Source: Desulfuromonadaceae bacterium (GTDB lineage Bacteria; Desulfobacterota; Desulfuromonadia; Geobacterales; Pseudopelobacteraceae). From it: DNA of 64,000 bases. Numbering within the stretch: the stretch's first letter is position 1; each line of letters starts with the position of its first letter. Below, one piece after another: positions 27,743-36,576 of this stretch. Below the pieces are notes generated by a model. It was given only the letters and a program-made list of their open reading frames with translations, was not told the origin of the DNA and made no database searches. The stretch is taken from the NCBI GenBank assembly GCA_028683855.1, contig JAQUHA010000008.1, positions 32,934 through 96,933 on the forward strand. The letters are read 5' to 3'. Both the position numbers and the translations under genes were made by a program.

Positions 27743-28863
27743 AACTTGTCATAGCGGGTGGCGGCACGGGGGGACATCTTTTCCCTGGCATTGCAGTTGC
27801 TGAAGAATTTCTGTCTCGAGATAAATCAAATGAAGTGCTTTTTGTTGGTACTGAACGCGGTATTGAATCCAGGGCTGTCCCGGCAGCGGGTTACAGACTG
27901 GAGGTAATATCCGCAGCTGGGATTCGTGGGAAAGGGATGCTAAGTCAATTAAAAGGCGCAGCAATGATGTTGTACGGATATGCACAGTCCAGAAAAATAT
28001 TGAAGGATTTTTCGCCAGATATGGTACTCGGTGTTGGAGGTTACGCCTCCCTCCCGATAGTTCTTGCATCGCGCGGCATGCAGATACCACGCTTCATACA
28101 CGAGCAGAATGCGATACCAGGTCAAACCAATCGTCTTCTGGCAAAATTTGCTAACCAGGTTTTCATAACACTGGAGGAATCCGGTTCATACTTTCCAAAG
28201 GATTCTACCTTATTAACAGGCAATCCGCTAAGACGGCAAATATTGAATTCCATAGCTACTGGCGATAGCTGTGCGATTGAGAGCAAAAAAAATGAAGCTG
28301 ATCTTTCAACGCAAATCACTCAGCAGAGCTTTAATCTTCTTGTGTTCGGCGGCAGTCAGGGAGCTCATGCAATAAACTCCGCCATGATCGCCGCACTGCC
28401 GTTGCTGAAAGATTGTGGTCTGAATTTGAATATTACTCATCAGACCGGTGATAAGGATCTTGCTGAGGTTTGTGCCGCCTATCGTGCGGCAGAGGTCCAG
28501 GCTGATGTAACAGCATTTATAAGCGGAATGGCAGAAGAGTATGCAAAAGCCGACCTTGTTATATGCCGCGCCGGAGCCACCACCATTGCAGAGACAACAG
28601 CCTGTGGCAAAGCGTGCCTGTTTATTCCATTCCCACACGCGGTTGACGATCATCAGCGTAAAAATGCTGAGGCGCTTCTTAAAAAAGATGCCTGTTTTAT
28701 GATGCTGGAAAGGGAACTGACAGGGATCTCACTTGCAGAATCAATACAGACACTGGCACAGGACAGGATACTTGTTCGCAATACCGGTGATCTCGCCTTC
28801 AGTCTGGCAAAACTCGATGCTGCAAGAATAATTGTTGATGAAATGCTGAAAAAAATGAACTAA
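27739..28863 (+). CDS. murG: Undecaprenyl-PP-MurNAc-pentapeptide GlcNAc transferase MurG
   Basis: MurG converts lipid I to lipid II at the inner face of the membrane. It has 374 residues, a GT-B fold with the N-terminal [17 protein letters not shown] loop, [23 protein letters not shown] and [10 protein letters not shown]. The start overlaps the ftsW stop by 4 bases. Confidence 0.97.
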   Translation: MKLVIAGGGTGGHLFPGIAVAEEFLSRDKSNEVLFVGTERGIESRAVPAAGYRLEVISAAGIRGKGMLSQLKGAAMMLYGYAQSRKILKDFSPDMVLGVGGYASLPIVLASRGMQIPRFIHEQNAIPGQTNRLLAKFANQVFITLEESGSYFPKDSTLLTGNPLRRQILNSIATGDSCAIESKKNEADLSTQITQQSFNLLVFGGSQGAHAINSAMIAALPLLKDCGLNLNITHQTGDKDLAEVCAAYRAAEVQADVTAFISGMAEEYAKADLVICRAGATTIAETTACGKACLFIPFPHAVDDHQRKNAEALLKKDACFMMLERELTGISLAESIQTLAQDRILVRNTGDLAFSLAKLDAARIIVDEMLKKMN

Positions 28864-28876
28864 AGAGGGTGCCGGT

Positions 28877-30256
28877 ATGTACGGGAAAATAGATAAAATT
28901 CACTTTGTTGGAATTGGCGGTATCGGCATGAGCGGAATTGCCGAAGTTCTTATCAATCTGAAATACAAAGTTTCCGGCTCAGACCTGAGAAGTTCGGACA
29001 CCACCGAACGTCTTGCTGAACTGGGCGCTGAAATAGGCATCGGACATAAAGCCGAAAACCTGAAGGATGTCGACGTAGTTGTAATCTCCTCCGCCGTACA
29101 TGACGATAATCCTGAAGTTGTTGAAGCCAAAAGACTGCACATTCCGGTAATTCCGAGAGCAGAAATGCTTGCTGAACTTATGCGCATGAAATACGGCATT
29201 GCCATAGCCGGAACTCACGGCAAGACGACTACAACTTCTATGACTGCATCCATTCTGGGACACGCAGGCATTGATCCTACAATTGTTATAGGCGGTAAAC
29301 TGAATGCAATAGGCACAAACGCAAGACTGGGACAGGGGAAGTTTCTGCTGGCTGAAGCTGACGAATCGGATGGTTCATTTCTTTTACTGTCACCTACAAT
29401 TGCTGTCGTAACTAATATCGATGCCGACCATCTTGATCACTACTCCGGCATTGAAGAGATAAAGGAAACATTTGTTAAATTTATCAACAAAGTACCATTT
29501 TACGGCCTCTCGATACTCTGCCTTGATGACAAGAACATCTGTGAAATACTGCCGCAGGTTAACAAACGCTATACAACTTATGGACTTTCAGCTCAGGCTG
29601 ACATCCGAGCCACCCATATAAGGCATGATGGTTTCAACACTTCATTTGTTGCACATTTCAAAGGATACCGTCTCGGAGAGATCACCTTCCCTATGCCAGG
29701 GCCGCATAATGTGCTTAATGCAATGGCGTGCATCGCTATTGCACTTGAGCTCGACATTCCGTTTAGCGATATTCAGGAGGGGTTTGCCTCATTCAGCGGT
29801 GTAGGTCGACGTTTTACAGTCAAGGGCGAACCGGGTGGAGTTATGGTGGTTGATGACTACGGGCATCATCCGGCTGAAATAAAGGCAACTCTGGCTGCAG
29901 CACGTCAGGGGTGGCCGGAACGCCGCATAGTTGCTGCTTTCCAACCACATCGATACAGCAGAACCCATGAACTCTTTAACGAGTTCGTCACAGCTTTTTA
30001 TGATGCTGACGTGTTGATTCTAACAGATGTATATTCTGCAGGTGAAAAGCCTATTGAGGGTGCTTCATCCGAAAGACTGGCTGAGGAGATTATTCGTCAC
30101 GGTCAAAAAGATGTAACATATATTGCGAATCGAGAGAGATTGCCGGAGCATTTAGCTGAGATTGTCAGAGGCGGTGATATTGTTATTACTCTTGGTGCCG
30201 GAAACATCTGGCAGCAGGGAGAAGCTTTAGTTAGATTATTAGAGGTAAACAGTTGA
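28877..30256 (+). CDS. murC: UDP-MurNAc:L-alanine ligase MurC
   Basis: MurC adds the first amino acid of the stem peptide. It is 459 residues, with the N-terminal [17 protein letters not shown] nucleotide fold, P-loop [18 protein letters not shown] and [14 protein letters not shown]. It overlaps murB by 4 bases. Confidence 0.97.
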   Translation: MYGKIDKIHFVGIGGIGMSGIAEVLINLKYKVSGSDLRSSDTTERLAELGAEIGIGHKAENLKDVDVVVISSAVHDDNPEVVEAKRLHIPVIPRAEMLAELMRMKYGIAIAGTHGKTTTTSMTASILGHAGIDPTIVIGGKLNAIGTNARLGQGKFLLAEADESDGSFLLLSPTIAVVTNIDADHLDHYSGIEEIKETFVKFINKVPFYGLSILCLDDKNICEILPQVNKRYTTYGLSAQADIRATHIRHDGFNTSFVAHFKGYRLGEITFPMPGPHNVLNAMACIAIALELDIPFSDIQEGFASFSGVGRRFTVKGEPGGVMVVDDYGHHPAEIKATLAAARQGWPERRIVAAFQPHRYSRTHELFNEFVTAFYDADVLILTDVYSAGEKPIEGASSERLAEEIIRHGQKDVTYIANRERLPEHLAEIVRGGDIVITLGAGNIWQQGEALVRLLEVNS

Positions 30257-31140
30257 AAACGCGCCCCCCTGGACTAAGCGGTTTACTACTGTATGACGAG
30301 CCTATGAGCCGTCACACCTCTCTAAAAGTTGGGGGCCCGGCGGATCTGTTTGCTATTCCGAAGGACATTGAAGACCTGCAGGTTCTAATCTCATGGCTGC
30401 AGGCAAACGATATACCGTGGCTGACAATTGGTCGCGGTTATAACCTCTTGGTACGTGACAGGGGTATTCGAGGAGCAGTTATTTCTCTGGAATGCTTTAA
30501 CCGTATTACAAATGCAGACAATAATCAGATAATAGCAGAGTCCGGTGTTGAGAATCTGGCTCTTGTCCGCTACGCCCAGCAGTTAGGATTGGGCGGAATC
30601 AGCTTCATTTCGGGAATTCCCGGAACAATAGGCGGGGCAATAAGAATGAATGCCGGGGCATACGGTCGAGGAATACTGGATTGTACCGAGTCAATAACAC
30701 TTTTAAGAGGTGCTTCAATAGACACTTTCTGCTTAGCGGAGATGAAGTATGGTTATCGCTATCTTCAACTGGAATCAGGAGATATAGTTATATCAGCAGT
30801 TTTTAACCTTCACCCGTGCGATTACTTAGAAACCGAGGATGAAATTCGCAAGGATCTTGAACTGCGACGTTCAAAACATAATGTTGGTTTTCCGAGCGCA
30901 GGCTCTTTTTTTAAAAACCCTGAAGGTGAAGCAGCCTGGAAAGTTATAGATAAAGCAGGAATGCGTGGTGCACGAGTTGGCGGAGCACTGGTTTCAGAGC
31001 AGCACAGTAATTTTCTTGTGAATACTGGCACCGCAACAGCAGATGATTTCATCGAATTATCGAAAAATCTAAAAAAGGCGGTATTTAATAAAACTGGCGT
31101 GACTCTAATAGAAGAAGTGCGTATAGTGGGGGATGTTTAA
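30253..31140 (+). CDS. murB: UDP-N-acetylenolpyruvoylglucosamine reductase MurB
   Basis: MurB is the FAD- and NADPH-dependent enzyme that reduces UDP-GlcNAc-enolpyruvate to UDP-MurNAc. It is 295 residues, with the FAD-binding sequences [12 protein letters not shown] and [18 protein letters not shown] and the catalytic-serine loop [11 protein letters not shown]. It starts with TTG overlapping the murC stop (TTGA). Confidence 0.95.
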   Translation: MKTRPPGLSGLLLYDEPMSRHTSLKVGGPADLFAIPKDIEDLQVLISWLQANDIPWLTIGRGYNLLVRDRGIRGAVISLECFNRITNADNNQIIAESGVENLALVRYAQQLGLGGISFISGIPGTIGGAIRMNAGAYGRGILDCTESITLLRGASIDTFCLAEMKYGYRYLQLESGDIVISAVFNLHPCDYLETEDEIRKDLELRRSKHNVGFPSAGSFFKNPEGEAAWKVIDKAGMRGARVGGALVSEQHSNFLVNTGTATADDFIELSKNLKKAVFNKTGVTLIEEVRIVGDV

Positions 31141-31170
31141 TTTTCTCATTTGGCAACGTAAAGGCTTTAT

Positions 31171-32097
31171 ATGATCAAGTCAAAAAAAATAGGTGTGCTC
31201 TGTGGCGGTCTCTCCGCAGAACGCGAGATTTCATTAAAGAGCGGGAACGCGGTTTATGAAGCTCTTATCGCTCAAGGTTACAATGCAGTTTTAATAGATG
31301 TCCGACGAAATCTCGCTGAGACCCTCAAACATGGTGGCATAGAAACGGCATTCATAGCCCTTCATGGACGTTATGGAGAGGATGGTTGTGTACAGGGTCT
31401 GCTTGAACTTATGCATATTCCATATACCGGCTCAGGGGTTCTGGCAAGCGCTCTTGCCATGCATAAACTATACAGCAAACAGCTGTTTACAGCAAATGAC
31501 ATACTGACTGCGCCTTTCCGCTGCTATCGACGGGGGGAAATCGTAAATATTTCCGAACTGCCGTTTGACCTGCCGATTGTTGTAAAACCGGTACAGGAGG
31601 GGTCATCAGTCGGAGTATCTATAGTAAAGGAGGAGTGCCAACTTTCAGCAGCGCTTGAACTTGCCTTTATGCATGACGATGAAATTCTTCTGGAGCAGTA
31701 CATTAAGGGACAGGAAGTGCAGGTTGGCATTCTGAACGATCAGCCTGTTGGTGCAATCGAGATTGTACCCAAAAATGAATTTTACGATTTTGAGGCAAAA
31801 TATACAGATGGAATGGCAGAGCACATTTTCCCTGCACAACTTGAAAACAATTTATACAAAAAAACATTGAATGTTGCCCTTAAAGCTCATACTGCTCTTG
31901 GCTGCAGGGGATACAGCCGCGTTGATCTTCTTGTTACAAGCTCCGGCGATTGTTATGTGCTTGAAGTAAACACGCTGCCTGGAATGACAGCACTTTCGTT
32001 ACTACCTGAAATTGCGTTAAAAGGTGCGGGACTTTCTTTTAAAGAACTTGTTTCGCAAATAATTGAATCGGCATCTCTCTCTATAAAGGTGCATTAA
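31171..32097 (+). CDS. ddl: D-alanine--D-alanine ligase
   Basis: This ATP-grasp enzyme of 308 residues joins two D-alanines for use by MurF. Motifs are [40 protein letters not shown] and the metal-binding C-terminal [15 protein letters not shown]. The position between murB and ftsQ is typical. Confidence 0.97.
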   Translation: MIKSKKIGVLCGGLSAEREISLKSGNAVYEALIAQGYNAVLIDVRRNLAETLKHGGIETAFIALHGRYGEDGCVQGLLELMHIPYTGSGVLASALAMHKLYSKQLFTANDILTAPFRCYRRGEIVNISELPFDLPIVVKPVQEGSSVGVSIVKEECQLSAALELAFMHDDEILLEQYIKGQEVQVGILNDQPVGAIEIVPKNEFYDFEAKYTDGMAEHIFPAQLENNLYKKTLNVALKAHTALGCRGYSRVDLLVTSSGDCYVLEVNTLPGMTALSLLPEIALKGAGLSFKELVSQIIESASLSIKVH

Positions 32098-32100
32098 TCA

Positions 32101-32925
32101 GTGCGGGACTTTTCAAAATCATCACATCAGCGCAAAAAAGTGGCGCTAAACAAAGTAAAGGTTCAGCGAAAGCCGCTTGATCTGGGTAAATATCTGCGCC
32201 CATTAAAGACTGCTGCAACCTGGTTTCTGCTGTCAGCGTTTGCAGGAGTTATCCTTTACGGCAGTTACCGCGCCATATCATCAGTAACACTATTCACACT
32301 TAAATCTATAGAGGTATCTTCTGCCAAACATTTGACCCGTGACGAAATAATTGGATTGGCTGAGATTGAGCCTGGAAAAGATCTGTTGCGACTTAACTTG
32401 AAACAGATGGGGGAGCATATCCTTCAGAATCCATGGGTAGAGTCAATACGCATAAACCGATATTTTCCGGATACACTTTCAATCAACATCACCGAACGCG
32501 AACCAATCGCAATAGTAAATATGCGATTTATATACTATCTTGACAACAAGGGCAATATATTCAAGGTACTAAACCAGGGTGATAAACTTGACTTTCCAGT
32601 AGTAACCGGTTTTAGCGAAGAGGAGTTAAGCAGCGACCCTGGCGGCACCAGAGAAGCTCTTGTAGCTACATGCGATCTACTTAAAATATTAGCTGAAAAG
32701 GGTGCGTTTATTCTTGCGGATGTATCTGAGATTCATTACGATAAAGGCTATGGTTTCACGCTATTTACTGCAACCGGAGCACTTCCGGTAAAAGTCGGAG
32801 CTGGGGATTTCGCTTCAAAGATTGAGCGGTTTGCACGAATTTACAGGGATCTGATGGTACAGTTACCCTCCATACACTATATAGACATCGATTTTGATGA
32901 CAAGATAATCGTAAAAAAAAGTTAG
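32101..32925 (+). CDS. ftsQ: Cell division protein FtsQ
   Basis: A bitopic membrane protein of 274 residues that links early and late divisome proteins. A basic cytoplasmic N-terminus is followed by one transmembrane segment (about 40-62) and a POTRA domain (SIEVSSAKHLTRDEIIGLA to NPWVESIRINRYFPDTLSINITE), then the FtsQ beta domain. It begins with GTG 3 bases after ddl. Confidence 0.93.
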   Translation: MRDFSKSSHQRKKVALNKVKVQRKPLDLGKYLRPLKTAATWFLLSAFAGVILYGSYRAISSVTLFTLKSIEVSSAKHLTRDEIIGLAEIEPGKDLLRLNLKQMGEHILQNPWVESIRINRYFPDTLSINITEREPIAIVNMRFIYYLDNKGNIFKVLNQGDKLDFPVVTGFSEEELSSDPGGTREALVATCDLLKILAEKGAFILADVSEIHYDKGYGFTLFTATGALPVKVGAGDFASKIERFARIYRDLMVQLPSIHYIDIDFDDKIIVKKS

Positions 32926-32965
32926 CGTTTAGAGTTATACATAATCGCAGCAGGGGAGAATTGGT

Positions 32966-34204
32966 ATGTCAACATCAAAAAGGGATAACCTTATAGTCGG
33001 TCTCGATATCGGTACCACAAAAATTTGTGCAATTGTCGGCAATGTCACGGAAGACGGCATTGATATAGTCGGCATAGGAACCAGCCCGTCAAGCGGTCTG
33101 CGAAAAGGGGTGGTAATTAACATAGAGAGTACTGTTGGAGCAATTAGAAAAGCTATTGAAGAAGCTGAACTTATGGCAGGGTGTGAGATAAAGTCAGTTT
33201 ATGCCGGAATAGCCGGCGGTCATATAAAAGGTCTGAATTCAAATGGTGTAATAGCAATCAAAAATCGCGAGGTCTCTCAGGAAGATATTCGCAGAGTAAT
33301 CGACGCTGCCAAAGCCATAAATATTCCGATGGATCGTGAAGTTCTGCATATTCTACCACAGGAATTTATAATTGACGAACAGGATGGCATTAGAGAGCCA
33401 CTTGGCATGAGCGGAGTGCGCCTTGAAGCAAAAGTCCATATAGTCACCGGCGCCGTAGCCAGCGCACAGAACATAGTAAAATCCTGTAACCGTGCCGGAC
33501 TTGATGTGGCTGACATAGTGCTGGAACAGCTTGCCTCATCTCACGCAGTCCTTTCTGAAGATGAGAAAGAGCTTGGTGTATGTATGGTTGACATTGGTGG
33601 AGGAACTACTGATATAGCAATTTTTGCAGATGGCGCCATAAAATACACTTCAGTCATCTCACTGGGGGGCAATCAGCTAACAAATGATATTGCTGTAGGT
33701 CTGCGCACACCATTTGCTGAAGCAGAAAAAATAAAGCAGAAGCATGGCTGCTGTCTTGCTGCTCTTGTTGGCAAAGAAGATAAAATTGAGGTTCCAAGTG
33801 TTGGTGGTCGTAAACCACGCGAACTTTCACGAAACGTGTTATGCGAAATTCTAGGTCCTCGTATGGAGGAGATTTTCTCTCTGGTTAATAGAGAAATTAT
33901 TAAATCGGGGCTCGAGGACTCAATTGCTTCCGGCGTAGTAATAACCGGCGGTTCAAGCATTCTGGAAGGAATTCCAGAGTTGGCGGAACAGATTTTTAAT
34001 CTGCCGGTAAGACGAGGTCTTCCACAGAAAATCGGAGGTTTGACTGATGTTGTAAAATCTCCGGTTTATGCCACCGGTGTTGGACTTGTTGTTTACGGAA
34101 GCCGAAACTCCGGTTCAAGGGAGTTTCCTGCAGGCAAACCCGAAACCAATCTTTTCGGATCTGTGTTTGGTCGAATGAAAGGGTGGTTCAGCGAGTTCTT
34201 TTAA
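32966..34204 (+). CDS. ftsA: Cell division protein FtsA
   Basis: FtsA is the actin-like protein that tethers FtsZ to the membrane. It has 412 residues, with the phosphate-1 loop GLDIGTTKICAIVG, the phosphate-2 motif MVDIGGGTTDIAIF and GVVITGGSS for adenosine binding. The C-terminal FGRMKGWFSEFF is the amphipathic membrane-targeting helix. CAGGGGAGA precedes the start. Confidence 0.97.
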   Translation: MSTSKRDNLIVGLDIGTTKICAIVGNVTEDGIDIVGIGTSPSSGLRKGVVINIESTVGAIRKAIEEAELMAGCEIKSVYAGIAGGHIKGLNSNGVIAIKNREVSQEDIRRVIDAAKAINIPMDREVLHILPQEFIIDEQDGIREPLGMSGVRLEAKVHIVTGAVASAQNIVKSCNRAGLDVADIVLEQLASSHAVLSEDEKELGVCMVDIGGGTTDIAIFADGAIKYTSVISLGGNQLTNDIAVGLRTPFAEAEKIKQKHGCCLAALVGKEDKIEVPSVGGRKPRELSRNVLCEILGPRMEEIFSLVNREIIKSGLEDSIASGVVITGGSSILEGIPELAEQIFNLPVRRGLPQKIGGLTDVVKSPVYATGVGLVVYGSRNSGSREFPAGKPETNLFGSVFGRMKGWFSEFF

Positions 34205-34224
34205 TCCTGTTGAGGTCACTTTTT

Positions 34225-34248
34225 GTCTACGTTTTTCTCATGGTAGAC
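34225..34248 (+). other. Inverted repeat in the ftsA-ftsZ gap
   Basis: GTCTAC (34225-34230) and GTAGAC (34243-34248) can form a 6-base stem followed by CCCC and TTTT. The 195-base ftsA-ftsZ gap is the longest inside the cluster. The hairpin may be a weak terminator or processing site, with ftsZ then needing its own promoter. I could not pick a convincing promoter in the AT-rich part of the gap. Confidence 0.3.
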
Positions 34249-34399
34249 CCCTTTTAGCTGAACATAAAATTACGTTCTCCCCTCCGTTCAGACAGACAGA
34301 AAAATATATTATTTTTTCCTTTGATTCTTTCTCAAATAGAGGTTACATTTCCGAGAATAATCTATGAATTGTGATCTAAAACATATAGGAGGAAAAAGC

Positions 34400-35569
34400 A
34401 TGTTTGAATTTGATGAAACCATTGAACAGAGCGCTGTTATTAAAGTAATCGGGGTAGGTGGCGGTGGAGGCAATGCCGTCAACACGATGATAGCCAGCTC
34501 GATAAATAAAGTTGATTTTATAGTTGCAAATACTGACGCTCAATCTCTACGGATATCAAAGGCACCGGTAAAACTTCAGCTCGGTCGCGAACTTACAAAA
34601 GGGCTTGGTGCCGGTTCAAAGCCTGAAGTAGGTACTGCAGCAGCACTTGAAAACAAAGGGCAGTTGGGAGAAGCAATCAAAGGTGCTGATCTAGTCTTTA
34701 TTGCGGCAGGAATGGGTGGCGGCACAGGAACAGGTGCTGCTCCGGTTATTGCTGAAGCAGCACGCGAAACAGGTGTACTTACAGTCGGAGTTGTTACAAA
34801 ACCTTTTACATATGAGGGGAAAGCTCGTTCTGTTCTTGCAGATCAGGGTATTGCCGAACTTAAAAAACACGTTGACTCGCTCATAATAATTCCTAATGAC
34901 CGACTTATCAGCTTGGCAAGCAAGAATATGTCACTTTTTGATGCCTTCAAACCATCCGATGACGTATTACGTCAGGCAGTTCAAGGCATCTCCGAACTGA
35001 TAACCTCAACTGGCTTGATGAATCTGGACTTTGCCGATGTAAAAACCGTCATGAGTGTCCGCGGCATGGCTATGATGGGGATTGGCATGGGAAGTGGTGA
35101 TAATAGAGCTGCAGACGCCGTTAGCAATGCAATATCAAGCCCCTTGCTGGAGGACAATGACATCTCAGGAGCCAAGGGTGTTCTCGTTAATATAACAGGT
35201 TCTGCCTCAATGACCATGGATGATTACAATACAGTAAACAGAATAGTCCATGAGAAGGTCCATGAAGATGCAAATATCAAAATCGGAGTAGTTCGCGATG
35301 ACGAAATGGGCGACAACATAAAGGTAACAGTTATTGCAACTGGTTTCGGTGATCGTTTCGACGCAGAAAAAGGTCGTGATTCCCGTAAAGGCACTTTATC
35401 ATCCGTAGACAAACATTCCGTCATTCCGGTTTCTCTTGATCGACCAACATTTCAGCGTGACCGCGAGCGAACTGAAAATACCACTAGAATCCGTCCTGCG
35501 GTATCGTTCATTGACGACGATGAAGATCAATATGATATACCTACTTTTTTAAGAAAGTCAGTAGACTAA
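34400..35569 (+). CDS. ftsZ: Cell division GTPase FtsZ
   Basis: FtsZ is the tubulin homologue that forms the division ring. I start it at 34400 (MFEFDETIEQ) after a strong TAGGAGGA; an in-frame ATG 12 codons earlier has no such site. The 389-residue protein has the tubulin signature GGGTGTG at 106-112. A variable linker leads to the conserved C-terminal peptide DIPTFLRK that binds FtsA. Confidence 0.98.
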   Translation: MFEFDETIEQSAVIKVIGVGGGGGNAVNTMIASSINKVDFIVANTDAQSLRISKAPVKLQLGRELTKGLGAGSKPEVGTAAALENKGQLGEAIKGADLVFIAAGMGGGTGTGAAPVIAEAARETGVLTVGVVTKPFTYEGKARSVLADQGIAELKKHVDSLIIIPNDRLISLASKNMSLFDAFKPSDDVLRQAVQGISELITSTGLMNLDFADVKTVMSVRGMAMMGIGMGSGDNRAADAVSNAISSPLLEDNDISGAKGVLVNITGSASMTMDDYNTVNRIVHEKVHEDANIKIGVVRDDEMGDNIKVTVIATGFGDRFDAEKGRDSRKGTLSSVDKHSVIPVSLDRPTFQRDRERTENTTRIRPAVSFIDDDEDQYDIPTFLRKSVD

Positions 35570-35593
35570 CCCCCCATTAAACCAGACAGAAAA

Positions 35594-35626
35594 TTTTGGA
35601 CTGCAACAGATTGTTGCAGTCCAAAA
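35594..35626 (-). terminator. Perfect 15-bp hairpin downstream of ftsZ
   Basis: The arms 35594-35608 and 35612-35626 are perfect 15-base complements around a 3-base loop. On the minus strand the stem is followed by TTTT, so as an intrinsic terminator it is better oriented for leftward transcription. On the plus strand only CACC follows, but the stem could still define the ftsZ 3' end. Confidence 0.6.
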
Positions 35627-36192
35627 CACCGTCCAAACCTTGAAGCAATCAATGTCGGTTCCATCTTGCATATCATAAAAGCTACCCATCCGCTAGACAT
35701 CCAGAGCTGAGTAATTCCTACAACTGCATCTGAACCACCCATAAATATAAACAATTTTTCCAGTACAAAAAGATAGTTACGCAGTAATAACAATCAATAT
35801 GGGCTGGTATTTGGCTTTATAACCGCACATCTTTTTAAAGAATTATTCTCTGATTTTATCTATATTAAAACAGCGTTTAAACAGCAAACTATTTCGTATT
35901 GCAATTTTAAATTTTCCATGTTATGTATACGCCGAATTTTGGCTTTGATATTTTGTTTTATTATTTAACATAATACATAACAAGCTGTTTTAACTAGATA
36001 TATATCAGTTTTATATGGGCGACTATTTGACTTAAATAAACGGGATAAATTGTCATTTTAATCCAGCATATTCTGTCAAAAAGAATAGCATCGCAATAAT
36101 AGAGACAGAAGAATTAAGTGGGTGTTTTAAAACAATTGAGAGTTATTTTACTACCAAGGAAGAGCACGGAAGCAAATTCAATAGAAAGGAGT
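35627..36192. other. Gene-free, AT-rich leader region before the permease operon
   Basis: This is the main part of the only stretch over 300 bases without a convincing gene. An open frame on the minus strand at 35566-35793 starts with TTG, has no ribosome binding site and runs through the ftsZ hairpin, so I do not call it. The stretch becomes very AT-rich after about 35820 and holds the nested inverted repeats listed separately. It probably carries the promoter and control sites of the DUF485-actP operon, but I cannot assign a confident -35/-10 pair. Confidence 0.6.
35865..35993 (+). repeat. Nested inverted repeats upstream of the acetate-permease operon
   Basis: TTAAAACAGC (35865-35874) and the near-copy TTTAAACAGC (35876-35885) lie in direct order. 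Their perfect inverse GCTGTTTTAA is at 35984-35993. Inside this pair, GTTATGTAT (35920-35928) and ATACATAAC (35973-35981) form a second perfect 9-base inverted pair. Such nested, spaced dyads suggest regulator-binding sites with DNA looping, or a long RNA stem. Confidence 0.5.
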
Positions 36193-36282
36193 ATGGTAGT
36201 TAGCGCTCGCAAACAAATTTCCTTAAAAAAACAGAAAGGAGCTACTAAATGGCAGAAAAACAGTACGATTGGTCGGCAATAG
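36193..36282 (+). CDS. Possible 29-codon leader ORF overlapping the DUF485 gene
   Basis: AGAAAGGAG stands just upstream of the ATG at 36193. The frame encodes 29 residues, rich in Lys, and stops at 36280-36282, 34 bases inside the DUF485 gene in another frame. The DUF485 ribosome binding site (AGAAAGGAG again) lies within it. Translation of this leader would pass over the downstream start and could couple or regulate it. The two near-identical ribosome binding sites are seen; function is inferred. Confidence 0.3.
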   Translation: MVVSARKQISLKKQKGATKWQKNSTIGRQ

Positions 36283-36560
36283 CAAAAAATCCGAAATTCA
36301 TCGAACTCCATCACAAAAAACAGGCATTCCTCTTTGGCTGGTGGATATTTTCAACAGCCTATTATTTCTTGCTTCCAATAGGCGCGGCTTATGCGCCAGG
36401 ACTGTTTAAAATCAAGATAATAGGCGTAATCAATTTTGGCTATATCTTTGCGCTGTCCCAGTTTTTTGTTTCATGGGGATTGGCGCTTTACTATGCTCAC
36501 GTTGCCAACAAGGATTTTGACCGTTTAACCAGAGAACTAATTGAAGATCTACATCTTTAG
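36249..36560 (+). CDS. DUF485 membrane protein, partner of the ActP-type permease
   Basis: This 103-residue protein has two transmembrane segments (about residues 28-50 and 57-83) and the DUF485 pattern, with a cytoplasmic N-terminus around FIELHHKKQAFLFGWW. Proteins of this family are almost always encoded immediately upstream of acetate/solute:sodium symporters and are probably accessory subunits. The start at 36249 follows AGAAAGGAG; actP begins 16 bases after its stop. Confidence 0.9.
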   Translation: MAEKQYDWSAIAKNPKFIELHHKKQAFLFGWWIFSTAYYFLLPIGAAYAPGLFKIKIIGVINFGYIFALSQFFVSWGLALYYAHVANKDFDRLTRELIEDLHL

Positions 36561-36576
36561 AAAAGGGGGATACGAC

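Noticed and set aside
35566-35793. 75-codon minus-strand frame downstream of ftsZ
   Set aside because: It starts at TTG without a ribosome binding site and runs through the perfect 15-bp hairpin; the composition is not convincing for a gene or a clear pseudogene.
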